A stretch of DNA of 64,000 nt from Salinispora arenicola (GCF_006716065.1 NZ_VFOL01000001.1:5332001-5396000); one strand, 5' to 3'; counted from the first letter of the stretch, positions 43,751 through 54,125 are shown. A program made the numbers and translations. The notes: generated from the sequence alone by a model not told the origin.

Positions 43751-44665
43751 ATGGTCGACACGCCCTACGGTCTCGCGCTCGGCGCCGGTCTGCTCGCCGC
43801 CGTCAACCCGTGCGGCTTCGCGCTGCTACCCGCGTACCTGTCGATGCTGGTGCTGGGCGACGGCCCGGCCGACGGCCGCGGGCCGCTCGCGCCGGTGGGC
43901 CGGGCGTTGGCCCTGACCGTCGCGATGACCCTCGGCTTCGTCGCGGTCTTCGGTGGGTTCGGACTCCTCGCCGGCCCCGCCGCCGACGCCCTGGCCAGCC
44001 GCCTGCCCTGGGTGTCGGTCGCGATCGGGCTCGCCCTGGTAGCCACCGGTGGCTGGCTCGTCGCGGGCCGGGCGCTCCCGGCCTTCACCCCGCTGATGGC
44101 CGGCGGCCCGAAGGTCCGACGCAGTTTCGGCTCGATGTTCCTCTTCGGCGCCGCCTACGCGATCGCCTCCCTCGGCTGCACCATCGGCCCGTTCCTGGCC
44201 GTGGTCGTCGCCGGGTTCCGGGCCGGCAGCCCGCTCGCCGGAGTCGGACTCTTCGTCGCGTACGCGGTCGGGATGGGCCTGGTGGTCGGCGCCGCAGCGC
44301 TCGCGGTCGCCCTGGCCCGGGAGTCCCTGGTCCGGCGCACCCGACGGGCCGCGCCGCTGCTCGGCCGTCTCGCCGGGCTGCTGTTGGTGCTGACCGGCGG
44401 CTACGTCGCCTGGTACGGCTGGTACGAGATCCGACTGTTCGCCGGCGGCGACGCCGACGACCCGGTGATCGAGGCAGCTGGCCGGGCGCAGACCGCGATC
44501 AGCGGGTGGGTGAACGACCTGGGACCGTGGACGATCGGGGCCGCGGTCGCCGCGCTGCTCGCGGTAGCGGTGGCCGGCACTCTGGTACGCCGGCGCCGGG
44601 CCGCCGCCCGGCGCTCGACACCGACCAACAGCCGCCTACCATCGCAGGATGCCGCCCGCCGCTGA
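43751..44665 (+). CDS. CcdA/DsbD-like thiol-electron transporter
   Basis: A 304-residue membrane protein with about seven hydrophobic segments. The two redox cysteines are conserved: VNPCGF (Cys21) and LGCTIGPF (Cys143). They relay electrons from cytoplasmic thioredoxin to the adjacent TlpA-like lipoprotein. It is longer than minimal CcdA because of a C-terminal extra segment and basic tail. Its last 17 bases overlap the following elaA-like gene in another frame. Confidence 0.9.
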   Translation: MVDTPYGLALGAGLLAAVNPCGFALLPAYLSMLVLGDGPADGRGPLAPVGRALALTVAMTLGFVAVFGGFGLLAGPAADALASRLPWVSVAIGLALVATGGWLVAGRALPAFTPLMAGGPKVRRSFGSMFLFGAAYAIASLGCTIGPFLAVVVAGFRAGSPLAGVGLFVAYAVGMGLVVGAAALAVALARESLVRRTRRAAPLLGRLAGLLLVLTGGYVAWYGWYEIRLFAGGDADDPVIEAAGRAQTAISGWVNDLGPWTIGAAVAALLAVAVAGTLVRRRRAAARRSTPTNSRLPSQDAARR

Positions 44666-45098
44666 GCTCCGGATCGCCTCGTTCGCCGACCTGTCCACCC
44701 GAGCCTTCCACGACCTGCTCCGGCTGCGCGTCGACGTGTTCGTGGTGGAACAGGAGTGCCCGTACCCGGAGTTGGACGGCCGGGACGTGGAGCCGGGCAC
44801 CCGCCACCTGTGGCTGGAGCACGCCGGGGTGCCGGTGGCGTATTTGCGGATCCTGGCCGAGCAGGACGGCCGGCCGCGCATCGGCCGGGTGGTGGTGGCG
44901 AAGGAGGCGCGCGGCGAGGGATACGCGGGCCGGCTGATGGCCGCCGCCCTCGCGGAGGTCGGTGCACGCCCGTGCGTGCTCGAAGCACAGTCACACCTGG
45001 TCGATTTCTACGTCCGGCACGGGTTCGCGGTCGACGGGCCGGAGTACTTCGAGGACGGCATCGCGCACACGCCGATGCGCCGGGACGCACCGGCGTGA
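44649..45098 (+). CDS. ElaA-family GNAT acetyltransferase
   Basis: A 149-residue GNAT of the ElaA group. The N-terminal LLRLRVDVFVVEQECPYPELDGRD is the signature of that subfamily, and motif A reads RVVVAKEARGEGYAGRLM. FYVRHGFAVDGPEYFEDGIAHTPM ends the fold in the way ElaA does. ATG 44649 lies inside the ccdA-like end. The cellular substrate of ElaA proteins is unknown. Confidence 0.9.
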   Translation: MPPAAELRIASFADLSTRAFHDLLRLRVDVFVVEQECPYPELDGRDVEPGTRHLWLEHAGVPVAYLRILAEQDGRPRIGRVVVAKEARGEGYAGRLMAAALAEVGARPCVLEAQSHLVDFYVRHGFAVDGPEYFEDGIAHTPMRRDAPA

Positions 45099-45177
45099 AC
45101 GCACCGCGCGTGGGCGCGGGTCGCCGCGAGTCGGTGCGGGTCGGCACGCCCTCGGCTACCTCCCGCACCTGACCCCG

Positions 45178-46107
45178 TCACCCGGTCGGCACGGGCGTGT
45201 GGCCACGTGGCCGGGGCTCTGGTCCCGGTGCCGCGGCGAAGGCGTCGCGACAGTACCGGACCAGTCGATCGAGGGCTGGGCTCTTCGTACCGCTCCACAC
45301 CAGGGCCAGCAGGGCTGGGTCGTCGATGTCGACGATCGGCAGGGCGGTCAGCCGGTCGCGGTAGTCCCGCGACATGGACTCGCTGAGGACGGCCACGCCC
45401 AGCCCACGAACGGCGAGATCGGCGATGGCGTCCGCGGCGCTGGCCTGGACGGTGATCGTCGGCTGAACTCGGTGCAGGGTACAGGCGCGGTCGAGGACGG
45501 TACGGATACCCGTGCCCTCGGGCATGCACACGAGCCGGTGGTCAGCGAGCTCGGCCATGGTCACCGTCGGCTGTTCGGCGAGGGGATGCCCGGGCGGAAC
45601 GAGGGCGACGAGTGGTTCGCTGACGATCGTGAGGGCGTTCGACCCGACCGGCGTGGGATCGGCGGTGCCGATGAGGGCGAGGTCGACAGCGCCGGACCGG
45701 ACGTCACGGAGGAGCCGGGCCGAGTGGTCCTCGAGCAAGGTGATCTCCACGCCGGGGTACGCGTGGTGAAACGCGGCCAGGGCGTCGAAGAACGGGGTGA
45801 TCGTGCATCCGATGACCATCCCGACGGTGAGGCGACCGCGGACGAGCCCGGTCACCTCGCCGACGGCCTGTCTCATCGCGTCGGAACAGGCGAGCGTGGC
45901 CCGAGCATGTTCGAGTGCGACCCGGCCGGCGTCGGTGAGGCTCGCCGTCCGGGTGGAGCGGTCGATGAGGGTCGCGCCGAGCTCGCGTTCGAGCCCGCGA
46001 ACCTGCGCGCTCACTCCGGACTGGCTGATCCGTACCCGCTCCGCGGCGCGGGTGAAGCTCGCCTCCTCGGCGACCGCAACGAAGTACTCCAGCTGCCTCA
46101 ATTCCAT
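45178..46107 (-). CDS. LysR-family transcriptional regulator
   Basis: A 309-residue regulator. The winged helix-turn-helix is MELRQLEYFVAVAEEASFTRAAERVRISQSGVSAQVRGLE; the C-terminal two-lobed effector domain begins LTVGMVIGCTITPFF. The gene is divergent from a small SnoaL-like gene, the classic LysR arrangement, with a matching dyad in the 96-base gap. The effector is unknown. Confidence 0.92.
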   Translation of the reverse strand: MELRQLEYFVAVAEEASFTRAAERVRISQSGVSAQVRGLERELGATLIDRSTRTASLTDAGRVALEHARATLACSDAMRQAVGEVTGLVRGRLTVGMVIGCTITPFFDALAAFHHAYPGVEITLLEDHSARLLRDVRSGAVDLALIGTADPTPVGSNALTIVSEPLVALVPPGHPLAEQPTVTMAELADHRLVCMPEGTGIRTVLDRACTLHRVQPTITVQASAADAIADLAVRGLGVAVLSESMSRDYRDRLTALPIVDIDDPALLALVWSGTKSPALDRLVRYCRDAFAAAPGPEPRPRGHTPVPTG

Positions 46108-46114
46108 AACGAGA

Positions 46115-46136
46115 GATTCTAGCGTTCAGAAGAATC
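46115..46136. promoter_or_regulatory. Probable LysR binding dyad
   Basis: GATTCT (46115-46120) and AGAATC (46131-46136) form a perfect interrupted dyad with a 10-base spacer, immediately upstream of the LysR start and about 70 bases before the divergent gene. This fits a LysR recognition site giving autoregulation and activation of the neighbour. Confidence 0.65.
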
Positions 46137-46203
46137 ATCTGTTGGACTTCTGGAAGCGCTGGGGGCACGCTTGGGCTTACCGGCAAGCGTTGAAAGGAAC
46201 ATC

Positions 46204-46572
46204 GTGTCGAACCGTACGAAAGCCATGAAGCCCGAAGACATCACCCGTCTGTTCGTCGAACGTTCCAACGCCGGCGACGCCGAGGGGGTCGCCGCGCTCT
46301 ACGAGCAGGACGCCGTCATGGCCTACCCGCCCGGCGGTCAGACGGTCGGACGCGCGGCGATCCAGGCCCTGTGGGAGAAGGTGCTCGCCAACCGGCCACA
46401 CTTCGAACCGGAAGAGCCGCTGCCAACGCTGGTCAGCGGCGACCTCGCCCTCACCTCGACACCGCCGAGTGACGGCGCGGGCGCCCGTGCACAGGTGGTC
46501 CGCCGCCAACCGGACGGTTCCTGGCTACGCGTGCTCGACCAGCCGGAGTTCACCACGCCCACCTCGGGGTGA
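46204..46572 (+). CDS. SnoaL/DUF4440-like (NTF2-fold) protein
   Basis: A 122-residue cone-shaped NTF2-like protein. EDITRLFVERSNAGDAEGVAALYEQDAVMAYPPG and GRAAIQALWEKVLANRP are the diagnostic N-terminal helices and first strand. The family includes small isomerases, cyclases and binding proteins, so the reaction is not predictable. GTG 46204 has AAAGGA 7 bases upstream. It is probably controlled by the divergent LysR regulator. Confidence 0.8.
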   Translation: MSNRTKAMKPEDITRLFVERSNAGDAEGVAALYEQDAVMAYPPGGQTVGRAAIQALWEKVLANRPHFEPEEPLPTLVSGDLALTSTPPSDGAGARAQVVRRQPDGSWLRVLDQPEFTTPTSG

Positions 46573-46680
46573 CCCTCCCGAGCGCCCCTGCCCCACCCGG
46601 TGGTCGCCGAGGCCCTCCGCTGCCAGTGACACTGAGCAGGCAGGGACCCTCCGTGCCGCCGGGTGGGGATGACGTCGCGG

Positions 46681-47382
46681 TCAGGGAAGGCTGGCGATGA
46701 TGTCGGCGATCGGGCGGCGGCGCCCGGTGTAGAACGGGATCTCCTCACGGACGTGCCGACGGGCGCGGGAGCCGCGCAGATCCCGCATCAGATCGACGAT
46801 GCGGTGCAGTTCGTCGGCCTCGAAGGCGAGCAGCCACTCGTAGTCGCCGAGGGCGAACGAGGCAACCGTGTTGGCCCGCACGTCGGGGTAGCCACGGGCC
46901 ATCCCGCCGTGCTCGGCCAGCAGCTCCCGCCGCTCCGCGTCCGGCAACAGATACCACTCGTACGAGCGGACGAACGGGTACACGCACAGATAGTCCCGGG
47001 CCTGCTCGCCGGCGAGGAACGCCGGGACGTGGCTCTTGTTGAACTCGGCCGGCCGGTGCAGCCCCAGCTGGGACCAGACCGGAGTCAGCGAGCGTCCCAA
47101 CGTGGTGCGTCGAAACCGCAGGTACGCGTCCTGGAGCGCGTCGCTCGACGAGGAGTGCCACCAGATCATCAGGTCCGCGTCCGCGCGCAGCCCCGCCACG
47201 TCGTACGTGCCCCGGATGGTCACGTCCTCGCCGGCCAACTCATCGAAGAAGGACGTCACCTCGGCGGTGACGTTCTCGCGTAGCGAGGGCAGGGCGGTGC
47301 TCGCCCGGTACACCGACCACATGGTGTACCGGATCGTGGCGTTCAGCTCGTTCAGCCGGGCCGCGTTGGTCTGCTCGGTCAT
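46681..47382 (-). CDS. hemQ: Coproheme decarboxylase (HemQ/ChdC)
   Basis: A 233-residue chlorite-dismutase-fold enzyme that oxidatively decarboxylates coproheme III to haem b with hydrogen peroxide. It is the last step of the coproporphyrin-dependent pathway of actinobacteria and Firmicutes. [50 protein letters not shown] and the [14 protein letters not shown] strand are typical. Its ATG overlaps the hemY stop (ATGA). It is the third gene of hemE-hemY-hemQ. hemH is not in the window. Confidence 0.94.
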   Translation of the reverse strand: MTEQTNAARLNELNATIRYTMWSVYRASTALPSLRENVTAEVTSFFDELAGEDVTIRGTYDVAGLRADADLMIWWHSSSSDALQDAYLRFRRTTLGRSLTPVWSQLGLHRPAEFNKSHVPAFLAGEQARDYLCVYPFVRSYEWYLLPDAERRELLAEHGGMARGYPDVRANTVASFALGDYEWLLAFEADELHRIVDLMRDLRGSRARRHVREEIPFYTGRRRPIADIIASLP

Positions 47383-48788
47383 TCCCCGGAACCCTTCAGT
47401 GCAGTGATGATCTCGTCAGCCGCCGCCATGCCGGAACGGACACAGACCGGAATGCCGACGCCGTCGTAGCCGGCACCCGCCAACGCCAGGGTCGGCTGCT
47501 CCGCCCGCAGCACCGCCCGCGCCGACGCCACCCGGTCGAGGTGGCCCGGCGCGTACTGCGGCAGCGACCCGCCCCAGCGCTGCACGTGCGTGGCGACCGG
47601 CGTGGGAAGCGCGTCACCGAGCACTGTCGACAACTCTCGGTGCGTCGTGGCGACCAGGTCCGCGTCGGGGCGCTGGAGCTGCGCCTCGTCCCCGAACCGC
47701 CCGACCGAGGCACGGACCAGGGCCAGCCCGTCCGGCCGACGCAGGTGCCCCCACTTCGTGGTGAAGAAGGTGGAGGCCTTCATCACCAGCCCCTCGCCGG
47801 TCGACACCAGGAAGCCGGAGAGCGCGGGCAGCGTCGCCTCCGGCAACGCGAGAGTGACCAGCGCGACGCTGGCGTAGGCCAGGTCGCCGATGTTCTCCGC
47901 CGCGGCCGGGGCGACGTCGTCGAGAAGCCGCGCCGCCGGGCTGGCCGGCACGGCCAGCACCACGGCGTCGGCCTGGACGTGGTCCGCGTCGCCGTTCGGC
48001 CCGATGGTCAGTCGCCAGCCGGTCTCCGCCGGGGTCAGCGCACGAACCGTCGCGTTCCGCTGGATCGTGGCGCCGCTGGCCGCGGCCGCGGCCTCGACCA
48101 GGGTGCTGAGGCCACCGGCCAGGGTGCCGAAGAACGGCGTGCCCGGTGCCCGCGGTACCGCGGCCTGCGCCGCGCGGACCGCGCCGACGAGCGTGTGCTC
48201 GACCCGGGCCTGCCGGGCCAGCGCGGGCATGGTGGCGGCCAGGGAGAGGTTGTCAGCGCGGCCGGCGTAGACGCCACCGAGCATCGGATCGACCAACCGG
48301 TCGACGACCTCGTCGCCCAGCCGGCCGCGGACCAACTCCCCGACGGTGACGTCGGCACCGGGGGCGAGCAACGGCCTACCCGTGTCCACGTCAGCCTCCG
48401 CGGTCGGGCGGGCCACCGTCGCCACCGCCGCGAGGTCCCCGGGTACGCCGACCAGCGTGCCGCGGGGCACCGGATGCAGCTCGCCGCCGGCGAGGAGCGC
48501 CGCCTGCCCGACGGTGGGGTGGACGATGTCGTCGGCCAGCCCGAGCCGACGGATCAGGGACACCACAGCGGACTCACCGCCGCTGGCGTCGCGCATCAGG
48601 AACGCTTCCGCGCCGAACTCCACCGGCCCGCCGGCCAGCTCACCGGTGTGCAGCTTGCCGCCGAGCGCGCCGCTTCGCTCGTACACCGTCACCTCGGTGC
48701 CATCGGGAGCGTGGTCCCTCAGTTGAACGGCGGCGGCGAGGCCGGCTATCCCGCCGCCGACCACCGCGATCCGCCATGGTGTCGCCAT
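47379..48788 (-). CDS. hemY: Coproporphyrinogen III oxidase (HemY/CgoX)
   Basis: A 469-residue FAD enzyme. The dinucleotide-binding motif [12 protein letters not shown] starts at residue 9, followed by [15 protein letters not shown]. The C-terminal [16 protein letters not shown] and [20 protein letters not shown] are characteristic of HemY. In organisms with HemQ it oxidises coproporphyrinogen III rather than protoporphyrinogen IX. GGAAGGAG before ATG 48788 lies at the end of hemE, showing co-translation. Confidence 0.94.
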   Translation of the reverse strand: MATPWRIAVVGGGIAGLAAAVQLRDHAPDGTEVTVYERSGALGGKLHTGELAGGPVEFGAEAFLMRDASGGESAVVSLIRRLGLADDIVHPTVGQAALLAGGELHPVPRGTLVGVPGDLAAVATVARPTAEADVDTGRPLLAPGADVTVGELVRGRLGDEVVDRLVDPMLGGVYAGRADNLSLAATMPALARQARVEHTLVGAVRAAQAAVPRAPGTPFFGTLAGGLSTLVEAAAAASGATIQRNATVRALTPAETGWRLTIGPNGDADHVQADAVVLAVPASPAARLLDDVAPAAAENIGDLAYASVALVTLALPEATLPALSGFLVSTGEGLVMKASTFFTTKWGHLRRPDGLALVRASVGRFGDEAQLQRPDADLVATTHRELSTVLGDALPTPVATHVQRWGGSLPQYAPGHLDRVASARAVLRAEQPTLALAGAGYDGVGIPVCVRSGMAAADEIITALKGSGE

Positions 48789-48793
48789 GCCGC

Positions 48794-49891
48794 TCAGCTC
48801 CTTCCATCCGGACGCGCGGTCAGCTCGTGGACCAGGGCCACCACCCGGGTCAGCACCTCGGGGTCGGTCTCCGGCAGCACTCCGTGGCCGAGATTGAAGA
48901 TGTGCCCGGGGGCGGCACGCCCCTGTGCCAGCACCCGCCGTACCTCGGCCTCGATGACCGGCCACGGGGCGAACAGCAGGCACGGGTCGAGGTTGCCCTG
49001 CACGGCCCGCTCGGGACCGATCCGGCGAGTGGCGACGTCCAGCGGCGTACGCCAGTCGACGCCCACCACGTCGGCGCCCGCCTCGCCCATCGCGGCGATC
49101 AGCTCGCCGGTGCCCACCCCGAAGTGGATACGGGGGACTCCGGCGTCGGCGAGCCCGGCGAGGACCGCCCGCGAGTGCGGCAGCACGTACCGGCGGTAGT
49201 CGGCTTCGGAGAGCGCACCCGCCCAGGAGTCGAAGAGCTGCACCGCGGAGACGCCGGCGTCGATCTGCACCTTCAGGAATGCGAGTGTCATCTCGGCGAG
49301 CCGGCCGGCCAGGGCGTGCCACAGGTCCGGGTCGCCGTACATCAGGGCCTTGGTCCTCACGTGGGTGCGGGACGGGCCTCCCTCGACGAGGTAGCTGGCC
49401 AGCGTGAACGGAGCACCGGCGAAGCCGATCAGCGGGGTGCCGCCCAGCTCGTCGACGAGCATCCGGACCGCCTCGTCCACGTAGTGGACATCGTCGCGGT
49501 CGATCAGCCGGATTCGCTCCACGTCTGCCCTTGTGGTCACCGGATCGGTCACCACCGGGCCGGTGCCGGGGACGATGTCCAACGCCACCCCGGCGGCGGC
49601 GACCGGCACCACGATGTCGCTGAACAGGATCGCCGCGTCAACCTTGTGTCGGCGCACCGGCTGGAGGGTGATCTCCGTGATCAGGTCCGGCCGGCGGCAG
49701 GACTCCAGCATCGCCACCTCGGACCGGATCTTCCGGTACTCCGGGAGCGAGCGGCCCGCCTGTCGCATGAACCAGACCGGGGTGTGCGGCCCGGGTTCGC
49801 GCCGGCATGCGCGGACGAAAGGTGAGTCGGCCGGATCGCCGGGGCGAGGACCCTCGTCTCGGGCGGCGGTGCCCGTGGTGTCGGTGCTCAT
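48794..49891 (-). CDS. hemE: Uroporphyrinogen decarboxylase
   Basis: A 365-residue enzyme that converts uroporphyrinogen III to coproporphyrinogen [19 protein letters not shown] contains the substrate-binding Arg residues, ILFSDIVVP the key Asp, and [17 protein letters not shown] and [12 protein letters not shown] complete the family pattern. It is the first gene of the hem operon. ATG 49891 or ATG 49900 (three residues longer) could start it; I see no decisive ribosome binding site. It is divergent from the DUF3000 gene. Confidence 0.95.
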   Translation of the reverse strand: MSTDTTGTAARDEGPRPGDPADSPFVRACRREPGPHTPVWFMRQAGRSLPEYRKIRSEVAMLESCRRPDLITEITLQPVRRHKVDAAILFSDIVVPVAAAGVALDIVPGTGPVVTDPVTTRADVERIRLIDRDDVHYVDEAVRMLVDELGGTPLIGFAGAPFTLASYLVEGGPSRTHVRTKALMYGDPDLWHALAGRLAEMTLAFLKVQIDAGVSAVQLFDSWAGALSEADYRRYVLPHSRAVLAGLADAGVPRIHFGVGTGELIAAMGEAGADVVGVDWRTPLDVATRRIGPERAVQGNLDPCLLFAPWPVIEAEVRRVLAQGRAAPGHIFNLGHGVLPETDPEVLTRVVALVHELTARPDGRS

Positions 49892-50108
49892 CGTGGCCAT
49901 CGTGCCACGCCGCCCGCCGCGTCCGCCGTCAGCATCATCACTTGTGATCCAGGGCAAGGGGAGGCCCGATGATGCCGTCCACCACGCGGGGCTCCCGGGT
50001 TGGCACCCCCACCGAACGCCCTTCGGGGTCGACCCGCGCCGCGGAGCCTGGTCGGGGTTCCCGGCGTGCCGCCGGGTCGGCCGGCCCCCGGCCACATACG
50101 CTTCGGTA

Positions 50109-50681
50109 ATGGCCCCCCAAACCGCGCTCCCGGAGACGTTCGCCCGCGCGGTAGACGGGCTACGGTCGATCACCCCCCGACCGGAGATCCTGCTGGAGGA
50201 GGTCGGCGCACCCCAACGGCTGGCCCCCTACGCGTTCGCCCTCGCCGCAACCGTCCTGCGCGACGACGACGAGGTGGCGAGCGGACGCCTGATCCTGCTG
50301 CACGACCCCGCCGGACACGAGGCGTGGCAGGGCACGCTCCGGCTGGTCACATACGTGACCGCCGAGCTCGAGGTGGATTTGGCCGCCGATCCACTCCTGC
50401 CGGAGGTGGGCTGGACCTGGCTGACCGATGCCCTCAGGGTGCAGGACGCCGGGCATCGGGCGATCGGGGGAACGGTCACGCAGACCATGTCGACCCGGTT
50501 CGGTGATCTGGCTGGGCCTCCCGCCGCCGGCGACGTCGAGATCCGGGCATCGTGGACTCCGGTCGACGACGAACTCGTGCCGCACCTGCACGCCTGGTGC
50601 ACGCTGCTCGCCTCGACCGCCGGGCTTCCTCCACCCGGGGTGACGGCGCTCGCCGAGCGCCGTCCCGCCGGCGCGGCCTGA
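50109..50681 (+). CDS. DUF3000 domain-containing protein
   Basis: A 190-residue actinobacterial protein of unknown function. [39 protein letters not shown] opens the family, and [23 protein letters not shown] with EIRASWTPV closes it. The family usually lies between hemE and an RNase D gene. Here about 4.8 kb of other genes intervene before the RNase D gene. The 288 bases after its stop contain no gene. Confidence 0.88.
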   Translation: MAPQTALPETFARAVDGLRSITPRPEILLEEVGAPQRLAPYAFALAATVLRDDDEVASGRLILLHDPAGHEAWQGTLRLVTYVTAELEVDLAADPLLPEVGWTWLTDALRVQDAGHRAIGGTVTQTMSTRFGDLAGPPAAGDVEIRASWTPVDDELVPHLHAWCTLLASTAGLPPPGVTALAERRPAGAA

Positions 50682-50969
50682 TACCGCACGGGCAGTTGGT
50701 CAGGGGTAGCGGTGTCGTCGGTAGTGGCAGGTTCGGGCTTGGTGTGGCGTCGTCGGCGCCCACGAGACCAGGCCCAGACGTGCTCTGGTGGGTGGGTTGA
50801 TCGCGCTATGAGTGTCCTTGGCGCGCGCTACGGGTCCGGCAGGGTGGTGCGCCGGACGGCGGCGAGTCTGCCACGCCTGGGTATCGGTCGGCGGGTGTCG
50901 TAGTGGTGGCGCGGACGACTACCTGCTATTGGTCGTGGGAGCCGCGCCTCGCCGGGCCGCCGCGCGACC

Positions 50970-51692
50970 CTACCCGGCTGCCAGGGTGGTCGGGTGGGCG
51001 CCGCCGCGGCGGGTGATGAGTAGTTCCACTCCGTCGAGGATGCGCTGTATGCCGAAGTCGAGGGCCTGATCGGTACCGGCGGCGGTATCCGCCAGTGCCG
51101 CGGCCATAGCCGGATAGCGATCCTCGTAGGCCGCGACCAGGTCGCCGAGTGCGGCGTTTATCGCCTGTTCTGGGGCATCGCTGCCGAATGCCGCCACCTG
51201 CTGCGCGACCATGCGCGCCTGCGCCACCAGCGTTGCCACCACATCCAGCGTCTCGGCGCCGGTGAGCCCGGTACCCGCGAGCGCTGAAGCGGCCTCCTCC
51301 ATCCAGGCGATCTCGTTCGGCCCGATCGCTCGCGCGCCGACGGTGGCTTCCAAGGCCCACGGATGCTGTGAAAGCCGCTCGTACAGGCTCTTCGCCCACG
51401 CCACCAACCGCGGGCGCCACCCAGGGTGGGGCGTGGACGGCGGTTCACCCAGAGCGGTATTGACCATCAGCGCAACGATCTCGTCCTTGCCTGGCACGTA
51501 CCTGTACAGCGCCATCTTGGTGACACCCAGCACCTCGGCGATGCGGTGCATGGTCACCGCGGGGAGGCCGTCGATATCGGCGATCCGGATCGCCGCGGAC
51601 GCCATCACCTCCAGACTCAGCGTCGGTTTCGGCCCGCGTCGCGGCGTGGTCGGCCGCGCCCACAGCACGTCCATCACAGATCCGGCCACCAT
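50970..51692 (-). CDS. TetR-family regulator with TetR_C-like domain
   Basis: A 240-residue repressor. The helix-turn-helix is AAIRIADIDGLPAVTMHRIAEVLGVTKMALYRYVPGKDEIVALMV, and the C-terminal helices (ERLSQHPWALEATVGARAIGP…) are of the tetracycline-repressor C-domain type. ATG 51692 is chosen; upstream codons run into the operator region. It is divergent from an FAD monooxygenase, 83 bases between starts, the usual layout of a repressor and its target drug- or aromatic-modifying enzyme. Confidence 0.88.
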   Translation of the reverse strand: MVAGSVMDVLWARPTTPRRGPKPTLSLEVMASAAIRIADIDGLPAVTMHRIAEVLGVTKMALYRYVPGKDEIVALMVNTALGEPPSTPHPGWRPRLVAWAKSLYERLSQHPWALEATVGARAIGPNEIAWMEEAASALAGTGLTGAETLDVVATLVAQARMVAQQVAAFGSDAPEQAINAALGDLVAAYEDRYPAMAAALADTAAGTDQALDFGIQRILDGVELLITRRGGAHPTTLAAG

Positions 51693-51720
51693 CTGCCTTC
51701 CCTTCCCGACTATCCACAAA

Positions 51721-51742
51721 ACTGTGTCTACAGTACTCTGTA
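51721..51742. promoter_or_regulatory. Overlapping operator dyads in the TetR/monooxygenase gap
   Basis: ACTGT-gtct-ACAGT (51721-51734) and TACAG-tact-CTGTA (51729-51742) are perfect interrupted dyads sharing six bases. They lie midway between the divergent starts in an AT-richer stretch and are the best candidate site for the TetR protein. Confidence 0.65.
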
Positions 51743-51775
51743 TCCAACGGACACTATTAAGCACTGGAGTCGACC

Positions 51776-52963
51776 ATGACCAGTCCCCTGACCGGCCTCC
51801 GCATACTGATCTCCGGCGCGGGGGTCACCGGCCCCGCACTGGCGTACTGGCTGTCCCGATCCGGCGCCGAGACCACTGTGGTCGAGATCGCCCCCACGTT
51901 GCGTGCCTCCGGCTTCGCCGTCGACTTCCGCGGCCCGACCCACCTCGGCGTGCTGGAGAGGATGGGCCTCATCGACGACCTGCGTGCCATTCAGACCCAC
52001 AGCGGCGCATTGCGCTGCGTCGACGAGCTAGGGCGGACGATCTTCGAGTTGCCCACCGAGATCGCCGGCGGAGACATCGAGGTGAACCGACGCGACCTGT
52101 CCCGCGCGCTCTACGAGCTCAGCGCCCCCCATGCCGAGTACCTGTTCGGCGAGGCGATCACAGCACTTTCCGAACTGGGCGACGGCGTACACGTCGAGTT
52201 CGTCAACGGGAAAGCGCGTACCTTCGACCTGGTGATCGGTGCCGACGGACTGCACTCGCGCGTCCGCCGCCTGGCGTTCGGACCGGAGCAGCGATATGTG
52301 CGACACCTCGGCTACTACCTGGGCGGCTGGAGCCTACCCAACGACCTCGGCGCGGACATCACACCCCAGCAGTACAACGTACCCGGCCGGATGGCGAGCG
52401 TCGCCGCCGATCAGCGCGACCCCAGCCGGGCCGACGCGTTCGTCGTGTTCGCCTCGCCACAGCTTCGGTACGACTGGCGCAACCTCAACCAGCAGAAGAC
52501 GCTGATCACCAACGCGTTCACCGGACTCGGCTGGCACGTACCCCTGCTTCTCGACAGCCTGAATCAGGCGTCAGAGCTCTACTTCGACTCGATCAGCCGC
52601 GTGACGGCAACCAGGTGGGTCACCGGACGCACGGCGCTGCTCGGCGACGCCGCGTGGGGCCTGACCCTGGGTGGGATGGGCGTGGGGACCGGCATCGTCG
52701 GCGCCTACGTGCTCGCCGGCGAACTGGCCGCCGCGCGCGGCGAATACCACACCGCTTTCGCCGCCTACCAGCGACGCATGCGCCCGTACGCGGCTCGCTG
52801 GCAACGCGGCACCAATCCCGGCAGGCTACTCGCTCCCTCCACCGCGTGGGGCCTGCGGACCCGCAACAGTCTGTTCGCAACCCGCCTAGTCCAAAAGCTC
52901 CTGGTCATGACCACCAAGACCCTGGCAACGCGCCAGAGCCTACCGGCCTACGCCGCCGTGTGA
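51776..52963 (+). CDS. FAD-dependent aromatic/drug monooxygenase
   Basis: A 395-residue group A flavoprotein hydroxylase. The FAD motif is ILISGAGVTGPALAYWL (GxGxxG at 14-19). VIGADGLHSRVRR is the DG motif and LLGDAAWGLTLGGMGVGTG the GD motif. The group includes TetX-like and rifampicin-modifying enzymes and many polyketide hydroxylases. A basic helical C-terminus extends the usual fold. It is divergent from a TetR regulator, suggesting induction by its substrate; the substrate itself is unknown. Confidence 0.9.
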   Translation: MTSPLTGLRILISGAGVTGPALAYWLSRSGAETTVVEIAPTLRASGFAVDFRGPTHLGVLERMGLIDDLRAIQTHSGALRCVDELGRTIFELPTEIAGGDIEVNRRDLSRALYELSAPHAEYLFGEAITALSELGDGVHVEFVNGKARTFDLVIGADGLHSRVRRLAFGPEQRYVRHLGYYLGGWSLPNDLGADITPQQYNVPGRMASVAADQRDPSRADAFVVFASPQLRYDWRNLNQQKTLITNAFTGLGWHVPLLLDSLNQASELYFDSISRVTATRWVTGRTALLGDAAWGLTLGGMGVGTGIVGAYVLAGELAAARGEYHTAFAAYQRRMRPYAARWQRGTNPGRLLAPSTAWGLRTRNSLFATRLVQKLLVMTTKTLATRQSLPAYAAV

Positions 52964-53154
52964 GGCGCCCTACCCCGACGACGCCGCATTGGGCCATTCC
53001 GGTAGCGCGGAACAGGACAGGGCACGGGAGCCAGCCTCCTTGGTCGACAAGCTACTCCCAAAGCACTGCTATCGTCGCGACGTTGCCCGGCATCCAGTTA
53101 GGCGCCACTGTGGGCCACGAATGGTCGGACCGCGGCTCCGACGTCCCCCACTGG

Positions 53155-54045
53155 TCAGAGGTACTCCTCAGCCTCCTCGCAGACTTCCTCCAGGTCCTCG
53201 CTGGCCTTCTCGTGTGCCTTCCGGTCACCGATCGCCGCCGCGGCGAGCGCGGTGGTGAGCCGATCCAGGCAGGTGGCGATGACCTCCTTCTGCCGGGCCT
53301 GCTCGTCCCGGTCGTTCTGGGTGCCGGTGAGGTCCTGCTGGGCGTTGGCCAGCGCGTCCTGCGTCCGCAGCAGGTCGACCTTGACCTCATCCAGTTCCTC
53401 GGTGTTCGCCGCGATGGTCGCGTCCCGCTGGCTGAGCTGCTTCTCCGCCCGGTTCAGGTCGCCGGCGGTGTTCAGGAACAGACCGGTCATCACCGCGCCG
53501 GTGATGAACAGCAGTCCCGCCACCACGGCCAGGATCAGCACGGTCCGTCCCGGCCGGGCGCTGGCCGCACCCGCACCATAGGGCACACCGAACATCGGCG
53601 GACCAGCCGTCGGCACACCGGCGGTCGGCGGACCCGACATCGGCGCGGCAGACATCGGCAGGGCAACCGTCGGCTGCTCGGCCGGCGGACCGGAACTCGG
53701 GGGTGCCGAACCGGCTCCGCCGAAGGGCTCGGCCGGCGGGTAGTCGGACGGGGCGGGACCGTATCCGGCCGGTCCCGGCGGGGCTGGCGCGTCCTTGTCG
53801 CCGGCGGCCAGTGCCGGGCCGGGAGGGCTGGACGTGGCGGGCGACGGGAGGGCCGGTCCGGCCACACTGGGTTCGTCCTGCGGCGGCGGGACGGCCCCGC
53901 CCTGCGGCGGTGGGACGGCTGCGCCCTGCGCGTACCGGTCGTACCCGGCGTCCTCGGCGGTTGGCTGCCCAGGCACCGCGGGCTGCGCCCCAGGTACCGC
54001 GGGCTGCGACGAGGGCTCGGCCGGGTCGGTCGGTGGTTGAGACAC
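53155..54045 (-). CDS. Proline-rich membrane protein with C-terminal coiled coil
   Basis: A 296-residue protein. The first 175 residues are Pro/Ala/Gly-rich and disordered. One transmembrane helix follows (TVLILAVVAGLLFITGAVMTGLF), then a helical coiled-coil stretch (LNRAEKQLSQRDATIAANTEELDEVKVDLLRTQDALANAQQDL) ending in an acidic tail with two cysteines. AGGAGG precedes GTG 54045. Proline-rich N-terminus inside and coiled coil outside is the expected topology. The next gene upstream on this strand has a similar proline-rich anchor. Confidence 0.75.
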   Translation of the reverse strand: MSQPPTDPAEPSSQPAVPGAQPAVPGQPTAEDAGYDRYAQGAAVPPPQGGAVPPPQDEPSVAGPALPSPATSSPPGPALAAGDKDAPAPPGPAGYGPAPSDYPPAEPFGGAGSAPPSSGPPAEQPTVALPMSAAPMSGPPTAGVPTAGPPMFGVPYGAGAASARPGRTVLILAVVAGLLFITGAVMTGLFLNTAGDLNRAEKQLSQRDATIAANTEELDEVKVDLLRTQDALANAQQDLTGTQNDRDEQARQKEVIATCLDRLTTALAAAAIGDRKAHEKASEDLEEVCEEAEEYL

Positions 54046-54125
54046 GGTTCCTCCTGCGGAACAGTACGGGCACGATGGCCCGCCGATACAGATCATTGTC
54101 GAAATCGTATGAAAGATGAGCCAGG

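Noticed and set aside
50682..50969. Possible small genes after DUF3000
   Set aside because: Short frames without ribosome binding sites or domain; I see only spacer.
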